Positions 1-7,997 are shown, counted from the first letter of the stretch. The stretch is DNA of 20,728 nt from JBNKDD01 sp050288085 (GCA_050288085.1 JBNKDD010000078.1:1-20728), one strand, 5' to 3'. Program-made: numbers and translations. Notes: a model not told the origin generated them from the sequence alone.

Positions 1-529
1 GGCGATTTCAGGTAACATTACTTGGGGGGATCACAACTACCCCAACCTCTTCTCTTTTGTTCTTGTGCATTCAGGTCACCTATACTGGCACACAAGTAAC
101 AAGACAGCCTTCCTTACCCCTGCCTCACTCTCCTCAAGCAATGAATCGTCGCAGGATGATCTTAATCTCAAGATGGTGTAATGTCAATCGCCATGGTTGA
201 GTTTTGGTAGTGTCGTCACCGACGACGATACAGTCAACAATGTAATTTTATAGCTACCCCATGTTTATAGTATAGTGCATGTTTGATAAGATTTGGTAGG
301 TAATTGGCCGCAAGAATGAGAAAATGCAGGTTTTTTCCTTCGTTTTCCTGCAATTGTATCGTTCTAGAATAAACATCACCAACGCCAATCGGGGTCGGGG
401 AAAAGCACTCTTGAGAAGGGGTGAATCAATCACACCCGCTCCGGTAGTTTCCGGCAAGATGGATTGATCGAAGGAGTTAGTTTACCGGCACTGTGCCGGT
501 GAGACGTTGGCCGATTGGATTATCTGGCC
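1..529. other. Left-edge region with no supportable gene
   Basis: This 529-base stretch is more AT-rich than the rest of the window. Two plus-strand frames are open from the left edge, one ending at TAA 179-181 and the other at TGA 198-200. They overlap each other and neither translation resembles a family I know, so a truncated gene end is possible but unproven. A minus-strand frame at 254-457 also looks spurious. Short inverted repeats are visible: GTCGTC/GACGAC at 212-226, TGCAGG/CCTGCA at 325-352, and ACCGGCA/TGCCGGT at 484-500. I see no tRNA, tmRNA or riboswitch signature. Confidence 0.5.
484..500 (-). terminator. Possible terminator hairpin after the SH3-domain gene
   Basis: ACCGGCA and TGCCGGT form a perfect 7-bp GC-rich stem with a 3-base loop, 30 bases beyond the stop codon of the minus-strand SH3 gene. 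No T-tract follows on the minus strand, so this is only a candidate for termination or 3'-end protection. Confidence 0.3.
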
Positions 530-1324
530 TTAGAAGCGTCTCACCAGACCGACCAGCAGAGTTAGCAATCCCATTCCGCCCAGGGACAGAATAATCACCG
601 CCGGTGATATGCGTGGGGTACGCGTGTTTGCCGCCCCATCTTCTGATGATACACCGATGATCGGACCGCCGCCCACTTCTCCCGCCGGGGGAGTGTAGGT
701 TGGCAGCATCCCTGGTGGGAGGCCCTGTGAACCAGGCGTCTGGGTGAAAACACCGGTTGGAGCAAAGAAGGCGGTCGCGGTGGCTGTCTCCGCCGCGCCG
801 GGGGTTTGCAGCAAAACGGTAGCCGTTGCCTGGATCGCGGCCTGGGTCGGATCAATAGTGGGGAGTTCCGGCGCATCGACAATCGGAACGGTGGTGATAT
901 CGCCGGTTACGATCACCAACTGGTCATATACCCAGGCTTGCCCGTTTGGACCATCCGCCCATTCGACGGCGTACCAGGGATACTGGAGCGACCGCCCAAT
1001 GATCGGAACCGGGTTTCCCGCCACCAACTTCCCAACTTCTTCAAAATCCAGGCCGGGGCCGCCGCGTAGATTCGCCTCAACGATGGCTTCCGCCAGCACC
1101 GGGACAAGGGTTGGTGTCCGGCTGGCAGTAGCGGTTGGGCCGCCGACCAGGGTCTGGGTGGCGGTTGGGAGTGATACCTGATTGGGGTTGGCGATCGTCG
1201 CTGTAGCGGATTGCAAAGCCGTTTCATCGGCCAGCGCCGCGCTGACACCCGACAACAGGCTGATCAAGCATAGAGTCAACCCGCTGATAATCCATAAACT
1301 GCGTTTTAATTGACTGCCATTCAT
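530..1324 (-). CDS. Secreted or membrane-anchored bacterial SH3-domain protein
   Basis: 264 residues from the chosen ATG. Residues 1-32 form a signal peptide (LKR, hydrophobic core, ending near ALA). A Thr/Pro/Ala-rich linker follows. Residues about 76-140 resemble a bacterial SH3 (SH3b) domain, with the typical NLRGGPG motif and a WYAVEW strand. A second Thr/Pro-rich linker leads to a C-terminal hydrophobic segment (about 240-261) ending in RRF, which suggests a membrane anchor with the SH3 domain outside the cell. SH3b domains usually bind cell-wall or surface ligands; the ligand here is unknown. A longer frame with a TTG start at 1360 exists. The ATG at 1324 is preferred because the signal peptide begins there and a good promoter places the transcript start at about 1325, making the mRNA essentially leaderless. 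The gene diverges from tilS. Confidence 0.82.
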   Translation of the reverse strand: MNGSQLKRSLWIISGLTLCLISLLSGVSAALADETALQSATATIANPNQVSLPTATQTLVGGPTATASRTPTLVPVLAEAIVEANLRGGPGLDFEEVGKLVAGNPVPIIGRSLQYPWYAVEWADGPNGQAWVYDQLVIVTGDITTVPIVDAPELPTIDPTQAAIQATATVLLQTPGAAETATATAFFAPTGVFTQTPGSQGLPPGMLPTYTPPAGEVGGGPIIGVSSEDGAANTRTPRISPAVIILSLGGMGLLTLLVGLVRRF

Positions 1325-1331
1325 GCGGTAG

Positions 1332-1360
1332 ATCGTACCGCCCACTGGTGAGCTTGGCAA
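1332..1360 (-). promoter_or_regulatory. Promoter of the SH3-domain gene (leaderless)
   Basis: On the minus strand, -35 TTGCCA (1360-1355), a 17-bp spacer and -10 TACGAT (1337-1332) match the sigma-70 consensus at 5/6 and 4/6. The predicted start is at about 1325, one base before the ATG at 1324. No Shine-Dalgarno sequence is present, consistent with leaderless translation. Confidence 0.55.
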
Positions 1361-1371
1361 CTGGCAACTGG
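1355..1371. repeat. 7-bp tandem repeat TGGCAAC between divergent promoters
   Basis: TGGCAAC occurs twice in direct tandem (1355-1361, 1362-1368), followed by a partial third copy TGG. It covers the -35 region of the minus-strand SH3 promoter and lies just upstream of the tilS extended -10. It could be a regulator site or simply a short slippage repeat. Confidence 0.4.
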
Positions 1372-1384
1372 TCGATGTTTACTA

Positions 1385-1393
1385 TGCTATAAT
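1385..1393 (+). promoter_or_regulatory. Extended -10 promoter of tilS
   Basis: TGCTATAAT is a perfect extended -10 element (TGn plus consensus TATAAT at 1388-1393). No convincing -35 lies 16-18 bp upstream. The predicted start is at about 1400, three bases before the tilS ATG, with no Shine-Dalgarno sequence between, so the message is probably leaderless. Confidence 0.6.
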
Positions 1394-1402
1394 CCAACGC
1401 TG

Positions 1403-2857
1403 ATGAATTTATTAGCCCACTTTCAGCATAAAATACGCGCTCTGGATATCGGTGACAAAGTTGTGATCGGGGTGTCCGGTGGACCGGATTCGGTCGCCTT
1501 GCTGCACCTATTTGTCGAGTCGCAGCCGGTATTTGATTTTCGGCTTCAAGTTGTCCACGTCAATCACATGATACGCGGACAGGAATCTGACGGGGATGAG
1601 GCATTCGTCGTCGAATTAGCAAAGCAATGGGATATCCCCTGCCGGGTTGAAAAAGTTGACGTGCCCGCCCTGGCAGCCGATCAGAAATTATCGATTGAGG
1701 CAGCAGCGCGGCTGGCCCGTTATACCACCCTGACCCGTGAAGCGATTCGATCCGGTGCGTCTGTTATCGCCGTTGCGCACCATGCCGGTGATCAGGCTGA
1801 GACGGTGCTGATGCACATCCTCCGGGGATCGGGATTAGCCGGGCTGCGAGGGATGCAGACCGTCGGGCCGATTCCAGATGCTTATCTCCCGGCTGAAACA
1901 TCACACAGGCCGCTGCTGATCCGTCCCTTGCTGGATGTTCCTCGCGAGGTAATCGACGCTTATTGTACTGAACATGGCCTGAATCCGCGCCTCGATCACA
2001 CCAATCTTGACACGGCCTATGCCCGCAACCGGCTTCGCCACGAATTGATCCCCGCATTGGAGCGTGTCAACCCGGCTTTTCAAATGGCCCTCAACCGGAT
2101 GGCATCGGTGCTGGCGGCTGATTATGATCTGATACAGCAGCAAATCGATCAAGTGTGGGAGCGAATCGTAACAGAAAAGAGCGAACACCTGATCCGCCTT
2201 GACCGGGATACGTGGCGTGAACTGCCGTTGGCATTGCAGCGCGAGACGATCCGCCGTGCCGTAGAACAGCTTCGGGAGTCACTGAGTGATCTCGGCTTCA
2301 AGCATATCGAGCAGGCCGTCCAGGTCGCCCAGGGTGGCCAGAACAGGGCACAGGCAATACTGCCGGGTGGCTTACAACTGTGGGTTGATTACGATTCGCT
2401 GGTCATCGAGAGTTATAAGCACCAACCCGCCCGACCGGATTGGCCGCTGTTGGAACCGGGCACGGTGCTTGATGAAGGCCAACTCGCTCTGCCCGGATCG
2501 CCCTGGCTGTTGCAGCTATCACGCTATGATGGAGAGCTTACCGGGCCAACCTGGGATGCGTTGATTGCCGATCCCTGGTCAGCACTGCTGGCAATCCCGG
2601 CAGCGAGTCCGACATTTCAACTGCGCGCCCGCCAACCCGGTGATCGTTTCCAGCCGCAGGGGGCGGGCGGATCGCAAAAGCTCAGTGACTTTATGATCAA
2701 CGCTAAAATCCCGGCAGTCTGGCGGGATTATCTGCCTTTGCTGCTGGTAGATGATCAGATCGCCTGGGTATCTGGCTGGCGGGTCGATCAGCGATTCGTT
2801 GTTGATCCCAATACAGACAGGGATATCTGGTTGGCACGGTTTGAGAAAACACCGTAA
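1403..2857 (+). CDS. tilS: tRNA(Ile)-lysidine synthase TilS
   Basis: 484 residues, a full-length three-domain TilS. The cytoplasmic enzyme uses ATP and lysine to convert C34 of the CAU anticodon of a minor tRNA-Ile to lysidine, changing both codon reading and charging from Met to Ile. The PP-loop SGGPDS is at residues 25-30. It is followed by the family's HVNHMIRG-type motif near 50-57 and an AHHAGDQAETVLM-type segment, which are substrate and nucleotide binding parts of the N-type ATP pyrophosphatase fold. A middle substrate-binding domain spans about 235-330. The C-terminal domain begins near 406 with RARQPGDRF and contains KLSDFMINAKIP. The ATG at 1403 is the first possible start and fits the extended -10 just upstream. 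In many bacteria tilS neighbours hpt and ftsH; that arrangement is not seen here. Confidence 0.97.
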   Translation: MNLLAHFQHKIRALDIGDKVVIGVSGGPDSVALLHLFVESQPVFDFRLQVVHVNHMIRGQESDGDEAFVVELAKQWDIPCRVEKVDVPALAADQKLSIEAAARLARYTTLTREAIRSGASVIAVAHHAGDQAETVLMHILRGSGLAGLRGMQTVGPIPDAYLPAETSHRPLLIRPLLDVPREVIDAYCTEHGLNPRLDHTNLDTAYARNRLRHELIPALERVNPAFQMALNRMASVLAADYDLIQQQIDQVWERIVTEKSEHLIRLDRDTWRELPLALQRETIRRAVEQLRESLSDLGFKHIEQAVQVAQGGQNRAQAILPGGLQLWVDYDSLVIESYKHQPARPDWPLLEPGTVLDEGQLALPGSPWLLQLSRYDGELTGPTWDALIADPWSALLAIPAASPTFQLRARQPGDRFQPQGAGGSQKLSDFMINAKIPAVWRDYLPLLLVDDQIAWVSGWRVDQRFVVDPNTDRDIWLARFEKTP

Positions 2858-2887
2858 GCAGTGTTATACAGTTTTTTGATTTAGATG

Positions 2888-2917
2888 TTGGTCTGGCTCA
2901 CTTAACTCGCATATAAT
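2888..2917 (+). promoter_or_regulatory. Promoter of the 2944-8348 operon
   Basis: TTGGTC (2888-2893), an 18-bp spacer and a consensus TATAAT (2912-2917). The predicted start is near 2924, giving a leader of about 20 bases that contains a GGAG Shine-Dalgarno at 2932-2935, well placed for the ATG at 2944. Confidence 0.6.
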
Positions 2918-2943
2918 CTCATCATCTGGACGGAGAACAAACC

Positions 2944-3537
2944 ATGACTCAAGCACAGATTTTTCCTGCGGCTGTGACCGCGAAACGTGCGATCAGCCGG
3001 TTGGCTTACCTGTTGTTTACCTTCGGAGTGGGCCTGATGTTGTGTGGGGCAATTACCGGGGCCGCGACCTTTGCCAGCGGCTCTGAACCATCACCCCTAT
3101 CAATTTCCCTGGTCGTTGGATCGGTTTGCCTGGGTGGGATCGGCCTTGTGGCCGGGATCATCACCCTGGCCCGCTTGCGCCAGCCGATTCAGGTAGAGGT
3201 TGATCCCTACCGGTTGATTTGGCGCGAGGGGAATCGTTTTGCCACGTTGGAATACGAGGAAGTCGAGCGTGTTGAGATGGTCAAGGGAACCAAAAAGATA
3301 AAGGGTGGCTATATCCTGGAGTATCCTATTGTTCGTTTCATCGAGAACGACGGCGAAATGATAGAATTTGAAGCCAGCTTTGAAGATCGCGGGATGGCCC
3401 ATCACACTCGTTTTGATACCTTGTCGATCACCCGCGCTGTTCTCCCCTACCTGCGCAAGAATGTTGTGATCGCCCATGCTGTTGAAGAGTTTGTACAATC
3501 TGGAATGGTTGATATTGACAGCCTGCCAGAACGGTAA
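2944..3537 (+). CDS. Two-helix membrane protein with a PH-like cytoplasmic domain
   Basis: 197 residues. Two hydrophobic helices (about 20-42 and 53-77) are followed by a soluble domain of about 110 residues. Its beta-rich pattern (VEVDPYRLIWREGNRF, then alternating strands and a charged KGTKKIKGG turn, then a C-terminal helix) resembles bacterial PH-like membrane proteins. I cannot name the family securely. It is the first gene of a tight operon, has a GGAG Shine-Dalgarno 8 bases before the ATG, and is separated from the next gene by 5 bases. The topology places the PH-like part in the cytoplasm if the N-terminus is inside. Function unknown. Confidence 0.8.
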   Translation: MTQAQIFPAAVTAKRAISRLAYLLFTFGVGLMLCGAITGAATFASGSEPSPLSISLVVGSVCLGGIGLVAGIITLARLRQPIQVEVDPYRLIWREGNRFATLEYEEVERVEMVKGTKKIKGGYILEYPIVRFIENDGEMIEFEASFEDRGMAHHTRFDTLSITRAVLPYLRKNVVIAHAVEEFVQSGMVDIDSLPER

Positions 3538-3542
3538 CGCCT

Positions 3543-5792
3543 ATGACTTCCACTCCTGACACCACTGAAGCGACTACTGTCCCATTACCCTTACAGATTA
3601 CCGGTGTTGTCCTCCTGTTAATCATGATAGCAGGCTTAGGGGCAGTGTTTATTGATCATCACCTGGATCGCAGTTTCATCACCTATCGTTACGTACAGCA
3701 TTTATCGACTGGGCAGGGGTTAGTCTACAACCCCGGCGAGGCAGTTATCAGCGAGTCGGTTGCGCCGTTCTACGCCGTGTTGTTGAGCCTGGGTACGCTG
3801 ATCACTCCGGATATCCCGCTGCTCAGTAATGTTATTGGAATAGTCGGAATTGCGCTGGGAGCCTTAGCCCTCTACCTGATGGCTTTTCCTTCCAACCGCG
3901 CATTGGCCCCAATCGCCGCCGGGTTGTATCTGATCATCCCCCTGTTATGGGCCACGCTCGGATTAGAAACGGCCTTATGGCTGGGCCTGGGGATGCTGGC
4001 CGTCTGGATGCATCAGCGCGAATGGGGGATCGGGACGGCCATCCTGTTAGGACTGGCGACTCTGATCCGCTGGGAGATCGCTTTGCTGGTCGTCATCCTG
4101 ATCGCCGATAGCATGATCCTCGGTCGCCCGTTCCGGTTAACGGTGGTCGGTGTTTACGCTGGGATTGTGTTGGTGGGGATGCTGGGAATGTCCAGTGCTT
4201 TTGGGCAGGCCGGATCGTTCCCTGGCTTTCCGTCAGGCCCGTTTGCCCACCTGATGCCGGATGTCTTCGCCGACAATGTTTTTTCCGGTATCGTCCAATT
4301 GGCCCGATCGTTTGTCGAGCTGTCCTGGTTGTGGGTAGTGATTCCCCTGCTGGCGCTGTTTGGCCTGATAAACATTCCCAATCACCGCTGGGCCTTATTG
4401 CTGATCGGTTGGGCGGTGCTGCACATCCTGGCTTTATGGCTGCTTGGGGTGGTGGTTTACATCTGGAACCTTGCGCCGCTGCTGCCCATGTTGGCGGCCT
4501 TAGCTGCCCTGGGTGTGGCCTGGATCGCCGGACGTTTTAAGGCTCCCCCTCTCCGGTGGGTGATCGGCGGAGCTGCCGTACTGCTTTGCCTCGGTGCAGC
4601 CGCCCAATCTTTCACCAGGATCGATACTGCCGCCGGATTGTTTGGGACGGTCGAATCCATCAGCGAGGAAGAGCGGCAAGTGGGGGAATGGCTGCATGAC
4701 AATACGGCAGAGAACACCCGGATCGGTACTACCCGGATCGGTCTGCTGGGTTATGCTTCCGAACGCCCGCTGATCGATTACTACGGCAGCCTGCAAAAAG
4801 ACGTTGCTGATGCCTTTATCCGGGGGGATAGCCAATGGTGGGTGGCAGCCTATCAACCGGATTACCTGGTGCTGCGGGCCAGTGAACTCGAACAATTCGC
4901 TTTGGCTTCCGATCCCTGGTTCTCTCGGACCTATTCGACGATAGCTCAATATGAGTCCGATGACTCGATCCTGATCTTGCAGCGGACGGCGGAAACCCAA
5001 TCTCTGACCGAAATTCCCACCGGCCTGACGCTCACCAACAGCCTCAGCATCAACCAGATCGCGATCGACTTTTCCCTCAACCCACTGGATACCGGTCGGA
5101 TGGCCCGCGTGCGGATCGAGTGGTTTTTGGAGGCCCCGGTTGATTCCGCCCAGCAGGTTGGGCTCCGCATCCAGGGGCTGGATGGAACAATTGCCGCCCT
5201 CTCCGGGCAGGAGATCGATTTTTCCCGCTGGCCGACCCGCCGCCTGATCACCACTTATCACACCCTGGAACTACTGCCCTCGTTGACCCCAGGTGCTTAT
5301 AACTTTGAGATCGGGATCGGCGATGACCCGGTTAACTTAAACTGGCATATCCTGTCCCCGGCTAAAGTCCCGTTTCAGAACGAGGCGTTCTTAGGCGGGC
5401 TGTCAGGTACGCGGGCGACCTTCGGTGATATTATGCTGACCGGCTACCGGATAGGTCGCACGCAGGAAGGGCTCGAAATCCTCCTGATCTGGCAGGCGAT
5501 CAAGGTACCGCAGGCAGATTACCTGATCCGGATTCAACTCCGTGATGCCAACGGGAAGGCCGTCATGGAATCGGAACTCGAACCATATGGCGGCATCTAT
5601 CCTACCTCGTATTGGGCGGCGGGAGAGCAGGTCGCCGACACTTATCTGCTTGATGTGAGCAATGTCCCACCGGGAGAATACGACGTATACGCCGGGCTGC
5701 TCGGCCCAGATGGGAATCAAGTGCTGACCCTCGACGATCAGGCAGTGGTCTTTGTGGGTCACTTAAGTATGATCGATATAGATAGCCCGTGA
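3543..5792 (+). CDS. GT-C glycosyltransferase-like membrane protein with beta-domain tail
   Basis: 749 residues. Residues about 18-365 contain roughly nine or ten hydrophobic helices. Just after the first helix is the motif LDRSFITYRYVQHLSTGQGL followed by VYNPGE, the first-loop signature of the ArnT/PMT-like GT-C superfamily, which transfers sugars from polyprenyl-phosphate donors on the outer face of the membrane. Most relatives read DD or DE here; this protein has D42-R43. A soluble segment (about 365-490) with a helix-rich WLHDNTAENTRIG-type motif follows. Two beta-sandwich-like segments (about 494-600 and 619-745) come next; the second carries GGIYPTSYWAAGEQVAD and PPGEYDVYAGL, typical of Chloroflexota GT-C proteins. 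It sits 5 bases after the previous gene, so the two are probably co-translated. Acceptor and sugar cannot be told from the sequence. Confidence 0.8.
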   Translation: MTSTPDTTEATTVPLPLQITGVVLLLIMIAGLGAVFIDHHLDRSFITYRYVQHLSTGQGLVYNPGEAVISESVAPFYAVLLSLGTLITPDIPLLSNVIGIVGIALGALALYLMAFPSNRALAPIAAGLYLIIPLLWATLGLETALWLGLGMLAVWMHQREWGIGTAILLGLATLIRWEIALLVVILIADSMILGRPFRLTVVGVYAGIVLVGMLGMSSAFGQAGSFPGFPSGPFAHLMPDVFADNVFSGIVQLARSFVELSWLWVVIPLLALFGLINIPNHRWALLLIGWAVLHILALWLLGVVVYIWNLAPLLPMLAALAALGVAWIAGRFKAPPLRWVIGGAAVLLCLGAAAQSFTRIDTAAGLFGTVESISEEERQVGEWLHDNTAENTRIGTTRIGLLGYASERPLIDYYGSLQKDVADAFIRGDSQWWVAAYQPDYLVLRASELEQFALASDPWFSRTYSTIAQYESDDSILILQRTAETQSLTEIPTGLTLTNSLSINQIAIDFSLNPLDTGRMARVRIEWFLEAPVDSAQQVGLRIQGLDGTIAALSGQEIDFSRWPTRRLITTYHTLELLPSLTPGAYNFEIGIGDDPVNLNWHILSPAKVPFQNEAFLGGLSGTRATFGDIMLTGYRIGRTQEGLEILLIWQAIKVPQADYLIRIQLRDANGKAVMESELEPYGGIYPTSYWAAGEQVADTYLLDVSNVPPGEYDVYAGLLGPDGNQVLTLDDQAVVFVGHLSMIDIDSP

Positions 5793-5811
5793 GTTTTCGG
5801 AGTTTAAAAAT

Positions 5812-6126
5812 ATGCCACAAGCTCAGTCCATCTTAATTGACCTTTTTGTCCTGGCTATTTTTGCCGGAGGGGTCTATGCCTTTTTGATCCTGCCTCGCCA
5901 GCGTGAGTTCAAGCGGCGGCAGAAGCTGGTTCGTACCCTCGAAGTGGGAGCCGAGGTGCTGACCTTTGGCGGTCTGGTTGGCACGGTCAAGCAAATCGAT
6001 TCGGACAGCGGGATCGTCCGGCTGGAAGTGGGCGAGGGCGTCGAGGTGCAGGTATTGGCCTCCGCCATTACGACTGAATTCGACCGTGAGGCGGTTGCCA
6101 AAGACGCAAAACGTGCCATGAAATAA
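5812..6126 (+). CDS. yajC: Preprotein translocase accessory subunit YajC
   Basis: 104 residues, the usual YajC length. One N-terminal transmembrane helix (about 10-27) leads to the family motif LPRQREFKRRQK (the usual form is RPQ(Q)KR.K). A small beta domain follows with LEVGAEVLTFGGLVGTVKQI, the hallmark of YajC. The protein associates with SecDF in the Sec translocon membrane complex and supports protein export. GGAG at 5799-5802 precedes the ATG at good spacing. It is not next to secD/secF or tgt here, as it often is; instead it is embedded between a GT-C protein and a phosphatase. Confidence 0.93.
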   Translation: MPQAQSILIDLFVLAIFAGGVYAFLILPRQREFKRRQKLVRTLEVGAEVLTFGGLVGTVKQIDSDSGIVRLEVGEGVEVQVLASAITTEFDREAVAKDAKRAMK

Positions 6127-6156
6127 GCTGGGTCAGACATTAACGGAGCGATAACA

Positions 6157-6888
6157 TTGCATATCCAGGTAGCTGCTGCGAAAATTGGGAAGTATGCAAC
6201 CAGCGAAAGCGGTGATACACTTGAGATGATCGAACGGCCACTCGGCGGTCTTTCACTGGTATTGGTCGACGGACAGCGATCCGGTAAAGCGGCCAAAGCG
6301 ATCAGTAACATGGTGGCCCAGAAAGCCATTGCGCTGCTGGGTGAGGGCGTCCGTGATGGGGCGGCGGCACGTGCCGCTCACGATTATCTCTACACCCAAC
6401 GACACGGCAAAGTCTCCGCAACGCTTAATATCGTTTCCATTGATATGGAAACCAAAACGCTGGTGATCTCTCGTAACAGTCATTGTCCGGTCATTATCCA
6501 ACACAGTTCTGAAACCCAGCATGTTCTGGATGATCCGACATCCCCGGTGGGTGTACACCGGGTTAACAAGCCTGCAATCCACGAATTCCCATTACAGCCC
6601 GGTATGGTTGCCGTGATCTATACAGATGGTGTGGTCAGCGCCGGGGAGCGAACCGGCCAGGCCCTTGATGCTCCGGCCCTGGTCAAAACGCTGTATGATC
6701 GCTGTGCAGAGGCGAGGTTGATCGCCCAACCGATTGCCGATGGGCTGCTTAACGAAGCCCTCCAATTGGAGAAGGGCCGTCCGACCGACGACATTTCGGT
6801 GCTGGTCGTCGCCGTTCTGGGGGAAGAATTGGACGGAGTTCGCCGAATGCAAGCATATTTACCGATTCCCCCGATATTGAGGCCATGA
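6157..6888 (+). CDS. SpoIIE-type PP2C serine/threonine phosphatase
   Basis: 243 residues from a TTG start. TTG is chosen because an ACGGAG Shine-Dalgarno (6143-6148) lies 8 bases upstream and the family's first strand begins immediately. The whole protein is one SpoIIE/PP2C domain: ESGD at 17-20, VDGQRSGKAA with D38-G39, a NSHCPVII segment equivalent to the usual NAGHNPP, YTDGVVSA with D157, and PTDDIS with D211-D212. The acidic residues needed to bind two metal ions (D20, D38, D157, D211/D212) are present, so it is probably active. No sensor, PAS, GAF or membrane domain is attached, and no anti-sigma or anti-anti-sigma gene is nearby, so its substrate is unknown. It overlaps the next gene by ATGA. 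Confidence 0.88.
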   Translation: MHIQVAAAKIGKYATSESGDTLEMIERPLGGLSLVLVDGQRSGKAAKAISNMVAQKAIALLGEGVRDGAAARAAHDYLYTQRHGKVSATLNIVSIDMETKTLVISRNSHCPVIIQHSSETQHVLDDPTSPVGVHRVNKPAIHEFPLQPGMVAVIYTDGVVSAGERTGQALDAPALVKTLYDRCAEARLIAQPIADGLLNEALQLEKGRPTDDISVLVVAVLGEELDGVRRMQAYLPIPPILRP

Positions 6889-7997
6889 TGCGCCAGAGAT
6901 CTTTAGGAACCGAAATCTCTAGAAGCCGCCGTCCAGTGAGCCGCCAAATCCGGGCCGATATCCGGGATATCCGGGTGCTGCTGCGGGAGTTTCGCGGCGC
7001 GGTGATTTTCTTTGTGCTGCTGATCGTGCTGGGGGGATGGACCTTCCAGGTGCTCTGGAACCGGGTGCACCCGGTCCAACCGATCCGGTATATCGAAGCT
7101 CTATATGACGTGCTGACCATGACCTTTTTCCAACCGACGTTGGATTTTCCCCAGGAATGGTTTTTGGATATGTATTTCTTCATCATGCCAATCCTGGGTG
7201 TGATTTTGATCGGGCGCGGTGCAGCGGACTTTGTAACGTTGTTATTCAACCGGCGCGCCCGGTTATCTCAATGGGAGGAAGCAGTGGCATCAACATTCAG
7301 AGATCACATTATTGTTTGTGGGTTGGGTCACCTGGGTATCCGTGTGGTGCGTGAATTAGTAGCGCTTGATGAGGATATTATTGCTGTTGAAATCAAGGCG
7401 GACTCCCCTCAATTTGACGAAGTGCGCCGGTACGATATCCCTATTATCGTGGGCGATGCCCGTAATGAAGAGGTCTTAGATCGGGCGATGCTGGACCAGG
7501 CCAGCGCGATCATTATCTGCACCAACAATGACCTGGCAAACTTACAGATCGCCAGTCGAATCCGGGAAAGAAACAAGGATATCCGGATCGTTATGCGGAT
7601 GTTTGACGACCAATTTGCCCGGAGTATGGCCGACCGGTTTGATGTCAGTGCTGTGATGAGCGCCTCCATGATGGCGGCTCCGGCCTTTGCAGGGGCTGCT
7701 ACGTCTACCGAGATCGTCCAGACCTTTTCGGTTGCCGACCGGCGGCTGGTCATGGGCCGGGTGGAGGTGGAGCGGGGTTCGCTGCTTGACGGGTGTTGCC
7801 GCATCGCGGACATTGAAGAGGAACTTGATCTCTCCATCGTCTTGCTGGAATCAAATGGAGAGGTTGATGTTCACCCTGACCCTGAGGGAATGTTACAGGC
7901 CGGTGATGTGATCGCCGTCGTGGGCGTGCTGCAAAACATCCAGAAGATGACGTTAAAATGGAATCGCCGCCAGGAGAGTTTAGCCCAGAAGGGGTAG
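6885..7997 (+). CDS. Membrane RCK (TrkA-N/TrkA-C) ion-channel-like protein
   Basis: 370 residues. A basic N-terminus precedes helix 1 (about 39-58). A pore-loop-like segment (about 69-95) and helix 2 (about 94-113) follow. The cytoplasmic part is a complete RCK module: a Rossmann fold with GLGHLG at 146-151 and an acidic E169 after strand 2 (favouring NAD(H) over NADP(H)), then a TrkA-C ligand domain from about 270 to 355. This is the architecture of two-helix potassium channels gated by RCK domains. However, the region where TVGYGD should stand reads LTMTFFQPTLDFP, so the potassium selectivity filter is absent. It may conduct another ion, as in CASTOR/POLLUX-like proteins, or act as a sensor. 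The ATG overlaps the stop codon of the phosphatase gene. Confidence 0.85.
   Translation: MMRQRSLGTEISRSRRPVSRQIRADIRDIRVLLREFRGAVIFFVLLIVLGGWTFQVLWNRVHPVQPIRYIEALYDVLTMTFFQPTLDFPQEWFLDMYFFIMPILGVILIGRGAADFVTLLFNRRARLSQWEEAVASTFRDHIIVCGLGHLGIRVVRELVALDEDIIAVEIKADSPQFDEVRRYDIPIIVGDARNEEVLDRAMLDQASAIIICTNNDLANLQIASRIRERNKDIRIVMRMFDDQFARSMADRFDVSAVMSASMMAAPAFAGAATSTEIVQTFSVADRRLVMGRVEVERGSLLDGCCRIADIEEELDLSIVLLESNGEVDVHPDPEGMLQAGDVIAVVGVLQNIQKMTLKWNRRQESLAQKG

Noticed and set aside
254..457. Minus-strand open frame of 67 codons
   Set aside because: Low-complexity mixture without recognisable motifs, no Shine-Dalgarno and no neighbour support; lies in AT-rich intergenic DNA.
744..1181. 145-codon plus-strand frame opposite the SH3 gene
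   Set aside because: Mirror of the Thr/Pro/Ala-rich coding sequence; low-complexity Val/Ala/Gly product with no start signal.
1325..1360. TTG start for the SH3-domain protein
   Set aside because: The extension precedes the natural signal peptide and covers the -35 and -10 elements of the promoter; the ATG at 1324 fits better.
4500..5261. 253-codon open frame antisense to the GT-C gene
   Set aside because: Fully inside a well-supported gene on the other strand; the translation is Pro/Gly/Arg-rich with no motif, typical of a shadow frame.
6885..7997. Canonical potassium channel annotation
   Set aside because: The TxGYGD filter is missing, so calling it a potassium channel would go beyond the sequence.
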